Shown: piece after piece, positions 43,823 through 51,733 of the stretch
Position numbering within the stretch: position 1 is the stretch's first letter
Layout of the letters: every line of letters begins with the position of its first letter
DNA from: Bacteroidaceae bacterium
GTDB taxonomy: Bacteria > Bacteroidota > Bacteroidia > Bacteroidales > Bacteroidaceae
Direction of reading: 5' to 3'
Length of the DNA: 64,000 nucleotides
Assembly (NCBI GenBank): GCA_024401275.1
Contig: JAKSLJ010000003.1
Span: forward strand, 1 to 64,000
Made by a program: the position numbers and the translations under genes
Notes under the pieces: generated by a model
Databases searched by the model: none
Told to the model about the DNA's origin: nothing
The model's input: only the letters and a program-made list of their open reading frames with translations

Positions 43823-46747
43823 ATGAAATCTAATAAAACAAAAATATTTCTCCTTGCCTTGCTCGCAGCATCGCCAGTGATGGTCAATGCTCAGACCACT
43901 GATGAGGCTGACAACGATGAGGCAAAGAAGAAAGTACATGTTGCTTTCCGCGACAAGGATGCCGACCATCTTCTCGGTGGCGTCTCTTATGTTGACATGG
44001 AAGAGCTGCAGAAGAAGGACTACACAACAAGTAGTCTTGAAGACATGTATGCTCTTGTAGGCGGATGGAATGGCAATAACCTTTGGGGTATGGACAACGA
44101 ACGTCTCGACAATAACGACAATGGCAACTTGCCACTCGTTATTATCGATGGTGTAAAGCGTCCATCAAACAACGTGCAGCCTTCTGAGATTGAGCAGATC
44201 ACTTTCCTTAAGGGAGCGCAGGCTGTAGTACTCTACGGTCCTAAGGCAGCAAAGGGTGCCATCCTCATCACTACTAAGCGTGGTAAGGTTGACGGCCTCC
44301 AGATTGAAGCTACTGTAAACACAGGTTTCCACGTAGCAAAGGAGTTCCCAGAGTATCTCGGTTCAGCTGAATACATGACTCTCTACAACGAGGCATGTCT
44401 CAACGACCAGCTCGCTACAGGAGCAAGATATTCTAAGCAGGATATCTACAACTATGCTTCTGGCAAGAACCCTTATCGTTATCCAAACGTAAATCTCTAT
44501 TCTGACGAATATATCCGCAAGGCATACAACCGTTCAGACGCAACTGTAGAGATTCAGGGTGGTGGTGTTCGTGCACACTTCTACACTAACATCAACTACT
44601 ACCGCGTTGAAGACCTTATCAACTTCGGTCCTGCTAAGGATAACTATACTGATCGCTTCAGCGTTCGTGGTAATGTGGATCTCGTTGTAAACAAGGCTGT
44701 AAAGGGTTTTGCTAATGCAAGTGCCACTTTCTACAATGCCAACAAGAACAAGGGTGACTTCTGGGGTGAAGCAGCTACTATGCGTCCAAACCGTTATGGT
44801 ACATTCGCTCCACTGATTGACATCAACATGGTTGACCCTAACGCTACAATGGCTATGGGAACACTCCTCAAGTCAATGAACCTTCTTAACGGAAAGTATT
44901 TCCCAGGAGGTAACAAGTCTGGTGACGTAGGCGAGACAAACGTTATCGCTGATTGCTACTTCGGTGGTAAGACTACGGACGTTAGCCGTCAGTTCCAGTT
45001 CGATGCAGGTATCATCTATGATATGAGCCGATTCGTGAAGGGCTTGTCTTTCAAGACTCAGTTCGCTATTGACTACGCTGCAAAGTACAGCCTCTCATAT
45101 AATAATAAATACGCTGTATATGCTCCTACATGGAGTAACTACAACACTGACGACGCAATTGTTGCCGTTACTATGTATGGTGACGAGACGGTAACTGGTC
45201 ACATGGGTATGTCTAACTCTTCATACCGTCAGACTATCAGCTGGAATGGTCACTTTGACTATGACCACACATTTGGTGGTGCTCACCATGTAACAGGTAT
45301 GCTCCTCGGCAATATGTACACTACTACTGCCAGCGGACAGTATCACCGTTACACTAATGCCAACCTCGGTCTTCAGCTTGGTTACGACTTCATGGGCAAG
45401 TACTTCGCAGAAGCTGCAGTAGCAGGTGTACACTCTGCACGCCTTCCTGAAGGTCGTCGTGAGGCACTTTCACCATCTTTCACTATCGGTTGGAACCTCG
45501 CAAAGGAGAACTTCTTGAAGGACAGCTTCGTTGACGATCTCCTCCTTAGCGCTTCTTACAGCGATGTAAATGAGGATGCTGACGTTTACCTTAACGACAG
45601 AGAATTCTACATCTATACTGCGAGCTGGAAGCAGGGCGGTGGTAACTTCTCATGGAATGAAGGACAATCTGCTGGTCTTACTTACTCACAGACAGGTGCA
45701 AACATTGTTCTCGACTACATTCATCGCAAGGAGTGGTCTGCTTCTCTCCGTGGCTCATTCTTCAACAAGCTTATCAAAACAGACCTTACATTCTTCAACA
45801 CTAAGATGACTGGTTACGTCATTCAGAACCCAACTTCATACCCATCATTCCTTTCAGGTGGTATCAATGGTAGTTCTTTCAAGCCAGCTATCAACAATGA
45901 TGAGACTTTGCGTAGAGGTTTTGACTTCAGCGTATCAGCTCAGAAGCAGTTCGGTAAGGTTCATGCAAAGCTTGGTGTAGTTGGTACATACCTCTATACA
46001 GAGCAGCTGAAGAAGGATGAACTTCACGAAGAAGATTATCAGTATGCTCAGGGACGTGCTCTCGATGCAATGTGGGGTTACAAGTGCCTCGGTTTCTACA
46101 CTGATAGCGACTTTGACATCACAACTGATGATTCAGGCAAGAAGACATACAAGCTTAAGGAAGGTATGCCTAAGTCTGCACTCGGTGGTAACATCCAGCC
46201 TGGTGACCTCAAGTATGAGGATATTAACGGCGATGGTACTATCAACAACCGCGACCAGGTTGACCTTGGCAAGTGGGGTACATTCGGTGCTCCTCTGACA
46301 CTCGGTCTCAACCTTACTCTCAAGTACAATAACTTCACTCTCTTCGTACTCGGTAATGGTAACTTCGGTGCTTACGGCATGAAGAACAATGGCTACTACT
46401 ACATGTCAGGCGAATCTAAGTATTCTGTAAACGCACGCGGTCGCTGGACACCAGAGACTGCAGAGACAGCTACTCACCCACGTCTTACTACACTTAGCCA
46501 TAATAACAATGCTTCTGCATCTACATTCTGGATTTATAGCACAGACCGTTTCAACCTCCGCAAGGTACAGCTCACTTACGACTTCCCAAGCGAGATTGTT
46601 TCAGGTAAGGTTGTAAAGGCTCTCTCTGTTTACCTCAATGGTAACGACCTTCTCACTTTCTCAAAGAATCGCAAGCTCATGGAGACTACTGTAGGCGGTG
46701 CTCCACAGACACGTTTCTATAATCTCGGTGTTAAGGTAACCTTCTAA
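43823..46747 (+). CDS. xusC: Second SusC-like TonB-dependent transporter lacking the usual N-terminal domain (XusC type)
   Basis: A 974-residue outer-membrane channel (signal ending MVNAQ, residue 24). The usual CarboxypepD_reg domain and LDEVVVVG box are missing. The mature protein starts TTDEADNDEAKKKVHVAFRD and moves directly into a divergent plug (YALVGGWNGNNLWGMDNERL, PLVIIDGVKRPSNNV, VLYGPKAAKGAILITTKRGK). The barrel ends RFYNLGVKVTF. It lies 65 bases after the first SusD, separated by repeats, and 13 bases before its own SusD. The pair probably imports larger or differently decorated xylan fragments than the first pair. The substrate is inferred from context. Confidence 0.9.
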   Translation: MKSNKTKIFLLALLAASPVMVNAQTTDEADNDEAKKKVHVAFRDKDADHLLGGVSYVDMEELQKKDYTTSSLEDMYALVGGWNGNNLWGMDNERLDNNDNGNLPLVIIDGVKRPSNNVQPSEIEQITFLKGAQAVVLYGPKAAKGAILITTKRGKVDGLQIEATVNTGFHVAKEFPEYLGSAEYMTLYNEACLNDQLATGARYSKQDIYNYASGKNPYRYPNVNLYSDEYIRKAYNRSDATVEIQGGGVRAHFYTNINYYRVEDLINFGPAKDNYTDRFSVRGNVDLVVNKAVKGFANASATFYNANKNKGDFWGEAATMRPNRYGTFAPLIDINMVDPNATMAMGTLLKSMNLLNGKYFPGGNKSGDVGETNVIADCYFGGKTTDVSRQFQFDAGIIYDMSRFVKGLSFKTQFAIDYAAKYSLSYNNKYAVYAPTWSNYNTDDAIVAVTMYGDETVTGHMGMSNSSYRQTISWNGHFDYDHTFGGAHHVTGMLLGNMYTTTASGQYHRYTNANLGLQLGYDFMGKYFAEAAVAGVHSARLPEGRREALSPSFTIGWNLAKENFLKDSFVDDLLLSASYSDVNEDADVYLNDREFYIYTASWKQGGGNFSWNEGQSAGLTYSQTGANIVLDYIHRKEWSASLRGSFFNKLIKTDLTFFNTKMTGYVIQNPTSYPSFLSGGINGSSFKPAINNDETLRRGFDFSVSAQKQFGKVHAKLGVVGTYLYTEQLKKDELHEEDYQYAQGRALDAMWGYKCLGFYTDSDFDITTDDSGKKTYKLKEGMPKSALGGNIQPGDLKYEDINGDGTINNRDQVDLGKWGTFGAPLTLGLNLTLKYNNFTLFVLGNGNFGAYGMKNNGYYYMSGESKYSVNARGRWTPETAETATHPRLTTLSHNNNASASTFWIYSTDRFNLRKVQLTYDFPSEIVSGKVVKALSVYLNGNDLLTFSKNRKLMETTVGGAPQTRFYNLGVKVTF

Positions 46748-46760
46748 AAACAATAAGAAA

Positions 46761-48617
46761 ATGAAGAATAAGAATATAATATTGTATCTTCTCGGTCTGA
46801 TATTGTTCGCTTCATGCCAGGACATGTTTGAGCCTGCTGATGAGAACACCCGTCAGGAAGACGCCATGAAATTGGAGTCTGAGTATGCAAATGGTTTGCT
46901 CATGTATGGCTATAGCAGTCTTCCATACATGAATTCCACTCAGACCGATATTGCTACTGATGATGCTGTTACAAACAACCTGAGCAGCAATTACCTTAAT
47001 ATGGCTACAGGTACTTGGGCGGCAGACAACAACCCTATGTCTCAGTGGGATGCTTGTCTCGGCGGTATCCAGTATGTAAACAAGTTCCTCTCACTTGCAG
47101 GAGAAGTTAAGTGGACTCCAAGTTCTGATTCTAAGCAGATGATGTTCACTGACCGTCTTAAGGGTGAGTCATTCGCTCTCCGCGCTATCCTCTACCTCTC
47201 ATTGATTCAGGCACATGGAGGTTATGCTGACGACGGTGTGCTCTATGGTGTACCTCTTTTCACAGAGGCATTGGATGCAAGCACTGACTTCAACATGTCT
47301 CGTGCTCCTTTCTCTAAGTGTGTTGCTCAGATTTTCGAGGATTGCGACAGCGCTATGGAACTCCTTCCTATGGATTACAAGAACATCGATAGCATTCCTC
47401 AGATTCCTTGGAAGTACAATAACCGAGTTGTTCAGGCTCAGGTTTCTGGTTACAACAGTGTGTTCGGTGCTACTCAGAGAAACCGTATCTCTGGCCGTAT
47501 TGCACAGGTTGTTAAGGCTCAGGCTGCCCTTCTTGCTGCAAGCCCTGCATTCCGCGCTCAGAGTGGTGTGACATCTGCTCAGGCTGCTAAGCTTTGTGGT
47601 GATGTTCTCAGAAACAATGAAAGCAAGAAGATTGAAGGTTTCTTCGATCCAACAGGTCACCTTGATTGGTACGCATCTACTTACAAGAATCTGATTGATG
47701 CTGAAGTTCCAGAAGTCATCTGGCGTTCCGACCGTTCAAATGACAATACTCAGGAGAAGGAACAATTCCCTCCTTCACTCTACGGTAATGGTCGCGTGAA
47801 CCCATCACAGAATCTTGTTGACGCATTCCCAATGAACAACGGTCTTCCTATCACAGACCCTGCTTCTGGTTATGACCCACAGAACCCATACGCAAACCGT
47901 GACATGCGTCTTTCTAACACCATTATCTATAATGGCTTGAAGTTCAAGTCAAACAACATTCTCACTGGTGTTGGAATGGGTTACGGTAAGGAGAATGGTG
48001 AGTTTGATGATAACCTTCTTAAAGTGGCTCGTTCTACACGTACTGGCTATTACTTGAAGAAGCTTCTCCGTGAAGATGTAAGTGCAAACCCAAGTTCTCC
48101 AAGTCCACAGCGCCACATCTACCCACGTATGCGTTATACAGAGATTTATCTCGCTTATGCAGAAGCTGTTAACGACGCATGGGGACCAAATGTGGCTCCT
48201 CCTGACTCTGTAGGCAATCTCACTGCATACGATGTAATCAAGCTTATCCGCGATCGTGCAGGTATCGGTAAGGACGAGTTCGGTCGTGACCTTGCAGGCG
48301 GTGACATCTATCTTGAGAGAATCAAGAATGATAAGAATCTTATGACTGACCTCATCCGCAACGAGCGTCGCCTTGAGCTTTGCTTCGAGAACAAGCGCTT
48401 CTGGGACCTCCGTCGTTGGCAGATGCCTCTCAATGTTGCTGTTAAGGGTATGCAGGTTGAAAGAATCGATCCTGAAGATCAAAACAGCGCACTCAAATAT
48501 ACGATATTTGATGTTGAGAATCGCGATTATGATGACTCTTACCAGTGCTACGGTCCTATTCCAAAGGCTGAAGTCCTTAAGTGGAGCAACCTCAAGCAGA
48601 ATAAGGGTTGGAAGTAA
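46761..48617 (+). CDS. xusD: SusD-like glycan-binding lipoprotein (XusD type)
   Basis: A 618-residue lipoprotein. The lipobox is ILFASC with Cys19 lipidated, followed by QDMFEPADEN. SusD segments include LKGESFALRAILYLSLIQAHGGYADDGVLYGVPLFTEA near residue 135 and YTEIYLAYAEAVNDAWG near residue 460. The C-terminus has DLIRNERRLELCFENKRFWDLRRWQMPL, the RagB/SusD end motif. It partners the SusC gene 13 bases upstream and should present xylan fragments to it. Codon use is strongly biased to GGT, CGT and CTC, as in the rest of this operon, which suggests high expression. Confidence 0.93.
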   Translation: MKNKNIILYLLGLILFASCQDMFEPADENTRQEDAMKLESEYANGLLMYGYSSLPYMNSTQTDIATDDAVTNNLSSNYLNMATGTWAADNNPMSQWDACLGGIQYVNKFLSLAGEVKWTPSSDSKQMMFTDRLKGESFALRAILYLSLIQAHGGYADDGVLYGVPLFTEALDASTDFNMSRAPFSKCVAQIFEDCDSAMELLPMDYKNIDSIPQIPWKYNNRVVQAQVSGYNSVFGATQRNRISGRIAQVVKAQAALLAASPAFRAQSGVTSAQAAKLCGDVLRNNESKKIEGFFDPTGHLDWYASTYKNLIDAEVPEVIWRSDRSNDNTQEKEQFPPSLYGNGRVNPSQNLVDAFPMNNGLPITDPASGYDPQNPYANRDMRLSNTIIYNGLKFKSNNILTGVGMGYGKENGEFDDNLLKVARSTRTGYYLKKLLREDVSANPSSPSPQRHIYPRMRYTEIYLAYAEAVNDAWGPNVAPPDSVGNLTAYDVIKLIRDRAGIGKDEFGRDLAGGDIYLERIKNDKNLMTDLIRNERRLELCFENKRFWDLRRWQMPLNVAVKGMQVERIDPEDQNSALKYTIFDVENRDYDDSYQCYGPIPKAEVLKWSNLKQNKGWK

Positions 48618-48619
48618 TT

Positions 48620-48662
48620 ACAAATTGATAATTGATAATTGACAATTTATAATTGATAATTA
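48620..48662. repeat. AT-rich short tandem repeats (ATTGATAATTG type)
   Basis: The words AATTGATAATTGATAATTGA, CAATTTATAATTGATAATTA fill the gap between the second SusD gene and the DUF1735 gene. Related AAAATTGACAATT words precede the start at 43823. Confidence 0.6.
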
Positions 48663-48663
48663 T

Positions 48664-49800
48664 ATGAAATTAACAAAATATTTATATGGAGTAGCTTTGG
48701 GAGCTTTGTCACTTTCTATGGCATCTTGCTACAATGCTGACAAAGAGTTCCCTGATTATGAAGGAGGAACTACAGCCTACTTCGCATATCAGTACCCTGT
48801 GCGTACTATCATACTCGGTAATGATATCTACGACAACTCCTTGGACAATGCCCACAAGTGCCAGATCTGGTCAACCATGGGTGGTGCTTATAATGGACGT
48901 AACGCATTCGTTGAGGTAGCTGTAGATAACTCACTTTGCGACAACCTCTTCTTCGTTGACGAAGGTGGAAACCCTAAGAATGAGGTTAAGCCTATGCCAT
49001 CAGATTATTATACTCTTGGCGCTAGCAACATCCCTTATAACGGCGATGTTCGTGGATATGTAGAGGTTCAGCTTACAGATAAGTTCTTCAATGACCCAAA
49101 GTCAATTGAAGAATCATACGTTATTCCTCTCGTAATGAAGGGTGTTACTGGCATTGACCATATTCTTACTGGTAAAGCTCGTGAGGGCGTCACTCCTTCA
49201 CGCGTTAATGCCAGCGATTGGGAAGTATTGCCAAAGGACTACATCCTCTACTGTGTTAAGTACATGAACCCATGGCAGGCACGCTATATCCGTCGTGGTG
49301 TTGACAAGGTTACAGAGAACAACTACACACTTGAAGTTGTCCGCAAGGATTTCTCTCTCGTTAACTCTGACCCTCAGCGTTACAAGGAGAATCCAGTTAA
49401 TGCAAATGATGAAGTTTGCTTTATCTCTACAAAGAGCATGAATGAGTCAATCTTCAATGTTTCTTTCAAGAGAGCAGATGGTAAAGCGGCTGTTAGCTGT
49501 GATCTCCTTCTCACATTCAATGGCAACAAGTGTACAATCACTTCTGCTGATCCTGATGCTGCAGATGTTACTGGTTCTGGCGAGTTCATCGCAAAGGGCA
49601 CAGAGCAGGCTGCTTACAAGGATTACCAGTGGGGAAGCAACAACGGTGAGCCTGTTCAGCGCGATATCCTTCGTCTTGCATATGACGTGAAGTTCAAGGG
49701 TAAGTATGAGGGCATTGAGACATCAACAGCTGATACGCTCGTTGTTCAGACTCGTGAGTCTAACAAGAAAGTATTCTTCTCACCTGCATACGTTAAATAA
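48664..49800 (+). CDS. xusE: DUF1735 surface lipoprotein of the xylan operon (XusE type)
   Basis: A 378-residue lipoprotein. The signal ends LSMASC with Cys20 lipidated, and an acidic stretch follows (NADKEFPDYEGG). The first half (FAYQYPVRTIILGNDIYDNS, then GRNAFVEVAVDNSLCDNLFF) fits DUF1735, a beta-sandwich common in surface glycan-binding proteins. The second half (FKGKYEGIETSTADTLVVQTR at its end) resembles DUF5627. In the P. bryantii xus cluster an equivalent gene sits between the second SusD and the GH10. It probably binds xylan at the cell surface. It has no catalytic motif. It is 46 bases after the SusD gene and 15 bases before the next. Confidence 0.85.
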   Translation: MKLTKYLYGVALGALSLSMASCYNADKEFPDYEGGTTAYFAYQYPVRTIILGNDIYDNSLDNAHKCQIWSTMGGAYNGRNAFVEVAVDNSLCDNLFFVDEGGNPKNEVKPMPSDYYTLGASNIPYNGDVRGYVEVQLTDKFFNDPKSIEESYVIPLVMKGVTGIDHILTGKAREGVTPSRVNASDWEVLPKDYILYCVKYMNPWQARYIRRGVDKVTENNYTLEVVRKDFSLVNSDPQRYKENPVNANDEVCFISTKSMNESIFNVSFKRADGKAAVSCDLLLTFNGNKCTITSADPDAADVTGSGEFIAKGTEQAAYKDYQWGSNNGEPVQRDILRLAYDVKFKGKYEGIETSTADTLVVQTRESNKKVFFSPAYVK

Positions 49801-49801
49801 T

Positions 49802-49807
49802 AGGAGG
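49802..49807 (+). promoter_or_regulatory. Unusual Shine-Dalgarno sequence before the GH10-like gene
   Basis: AGGAGG, 8 bases before the start at 49816. Most genes in this window have no such site, which is normal for Bacteroidota, so a strong one here is notable. Confidence 0.55.
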
Positions 49808-49815
49808 CTAAGAAT

Positions 49816-51492
49816 ATGAAAAAGATTTATAAGAAAAGTCTTTATATGTTGGTAGCAGGAGCACTCGTTGCTTCCTGCGCCGACTATAACGATATGAATA
49901 ATTTCACGGCAGAGCCAGATCCATCTTTTATTCTGCCATACGCGGAATACAAACCAATTAAGTCGTACATCGACAGAGAAGCTAATCCAAATCTCGAGAT
50001 TGGTGCTACACTTGACATTACTGAGTTCAACAAGCAGGAGCTTTCTCATGCTGCTGTTATGACAAACTTCGACAATGTTTCGTTTGGCAAGTCACTCATG
50101 TCCGGTACTATCGTTGGTGACAAAGGTATCATGAACTTCATCAACATGATGGACCTTCTCGACCACATGGACGAGATTGGCGGTTCTGTGTTCGGTAGCC
50201 CTATCGTAGCTAACGCTAACCAGTGCGACGGTTGGTTGAATTTGCTTACTGCTCCTATCGAGATTACTGTTGACTTCGTTCCTGGCAAGGCTGTCGATTT
50301 CAATGACTACAATGTTGGCGACATGCCTTGTACTAACAAGAAGACAACTGCAAGCATGATGGCGAAGATTGCGAATGTAAAGGGTGAAAACTATAAAGCC
50401 CTTAACGTTCCTTCTCAGGCTAAGGTTAACATCATCGAAGGCTTCGAGGTTGACCCAAAGGCTACTTATACTACTACATTCTGGGCAATTGCCGACAAGG
50501 ACGCTTCTTTCAAGGTTATCTTCTCTGACAACGAAGTGCCTGGTACAGGTACTAAGGACGGTAAGTGGGTGCTCCCTGGTGGAAAGCTGACTAAGATCGT
50601 TATTGAAAGCAAGTCTGCTGAAGATGCAACAGAAGGATACTTGGAGATTGAAACCGTTCGTGGTTCTTCAATGAATATCCAGAAGGTTGAGGTAGGCTAC
50701 TACCCTGACAACCACATTGCACAGACTCCAGAACAGAAGAGTGATACTATCATGTATGCCCTCAACACATGGTGTGACGGCTTCATGAAGATCAACGAAG
50801 GCCGCATCAAGTCATTCGACCTTATTGACGAGCCTATCGACGAAGCTAATGTTCTCGAAAGCGGTATCATGGACCTCAAGCATTCTAAATCTGCTATCTA
50901 CTGGCAGGATATCCTCGGTAGTGAGAACTATGCTCCTACTGTAGCCAAGATCGCTCGCGAGAAGTTCGCAGAGTATGGTGGTGATGCTAATGAGTTGAAG
51001 CTCTTCATCGGCGAGACTGGTCTTGAGAACAAAGACAAGATGGAAAGTCTCAAAAAGTGGATTGATATTTGGGACGCCAAGGGTGCTAAGATTGACGGTA
51101 TCACTGCAAAGGTCAACCTCGTTTACTATGAGGATCAGGCTAAGCAGGACAAGTGTAAGGCAGAGTATGAGGCTCTCCTCAGCAGTCTTGCAAATACAGG
51201 CAAGCTCATCCGTCTCGCAAACTTCGACATCAAGTATGTAGATGCAGACAATCTTAATGTTACTACTGTCAAGATCACCGACGAGCAGCGCCAGAAGCTT
51301 GCTGACTTCAATGCTTATGCTATCAATGCTTACATGACTATGATTCCTATGGACAAGCAGGCTGGTATCATCAAGACTACTCTTGTTGACGGTGGTGATC
51401 CTGTTGGTCTTTGGACTAAGAACGCAAAGACAAATGACTGGGTTCGCAATGCTACTTACAAGGCATGGTGCGACGCCCTTAGCGGAAAATAA
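49816..51492 (+). CDS. GH10-fold surface lipoprotein with lost catalytic residues (probable xylan-binding pseudoenzyme)
   Basis: A 558-residue lipoprotein (lipobox LVASC, Cys21). It aligns along its length with the split GH10 xylanase at 58194, including an inserted beta-sandwich module (about residues 155-300). Key GH10 residues are changed. GHTLAWH in the active enzyme is GSPIVAN here. WDLVNE is FDLIDE (Glu339 kept, Asn lost). The nucleophile motif VSELDM is LANFDI, with Asn469 in place of the Glu. It therefore cannot work as a normal retaining xylanase. It takes the place held by Xyn10C in the P. bryantii xus cluster and probably serves as a surface glycan-binding protein. It ends the operon before a hairpin at 51501. 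Confidence 0.82.
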   Translation: MKKIYKKSLYMLVAGALVASCADYNDMNNFTAEPDPSFILPYAEYKPIKSYIDREANPNLEIGATLDITEFNKQELSHAAVMTNFDNVSFGKSLMSGTIVGDKGIMNFINMMDLLDHMDEIGGSVFGSPIVANANQCDGWLNLLTAPIEITVDFVPGKAVDFNDYNVGDMPCTNKKTTASMMAKIANVKGENYKALNVPSQAKVNIIEGFEVDPKATYTTTFWAIADKDASFKVIFSDNEVPGTGTKDGKWVLPGGKLTKIVIESKSAEDATEGYLEIETVRGSSMNIQKVEVGYYPDNHIAQTPEQKSDTIMYALNTWCDGFMKINEGRIKSFDLIDEPIDEANVLESGIMDLKHSKSAIYWQDILGSENYAPTVAKIAREKFAEYGGDANELKLFIGETGLENKDKMESLKKWIDIWDAKGAKIDGITAKVNLVYYEDQAKQDKCKAEYEALLSSLANTGKLIRLANFDIKYVDADNLNVTTVKITDEQRQKLADFNAYAINAYMTMIPMDKQAGIIKTTLVDGGDPVGLWTKNAKTNDWVRNATYKAWCDALSGK

Positions 51493-51500
51493 AACTTATA

Positions 51501-51526
51501 GAGGTGCGGTGTCTTCACCGCACCTC
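51501..51526 (+). terminator. Strong hairpin ending the xylan utilisation operon
   Basis: An 11-base perfect stem, GAGGTGCGGTG paired with CACCGCACCTC, with a TCTT loop, 9 bases after the stop. It is followed by AAATAAAC rather than a T-run, so it may end the message or protect its 3' end. Confidence 0.65.
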
Positions 51527-51637
51527 AAATAAACAAAAAGATGCTATTATTCTATTAATTTGATACATTTATTTTATTATTAGGGAACATAATAGCAATT
51601 TTTTATGATATTTATTTTGTAAAAGTTTATTTTTTGT

Positions 51638-51645
51638 TAACTTTG
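51638..51645 (+). promoter_or_regulatory. Promoter of the carbohydrate-binding-module protein gene
   Basis: TAACTTTG (-7) followed by GCACAC. A TTTG at 51616-51619 lies 18 bases upstream as a -33 element. It is the best-matched promoter in the window and leaves an 88-base leader. Confidence 0.65.
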
Positions 51646-51733
51646 CACACGATAAAGGCAGCAAAAGCTGCGTTTGAGAATTGAAAAAACAAAAATCAAA
51701 TATTAACTAATTTATTAACCTAATTATTTCTTT

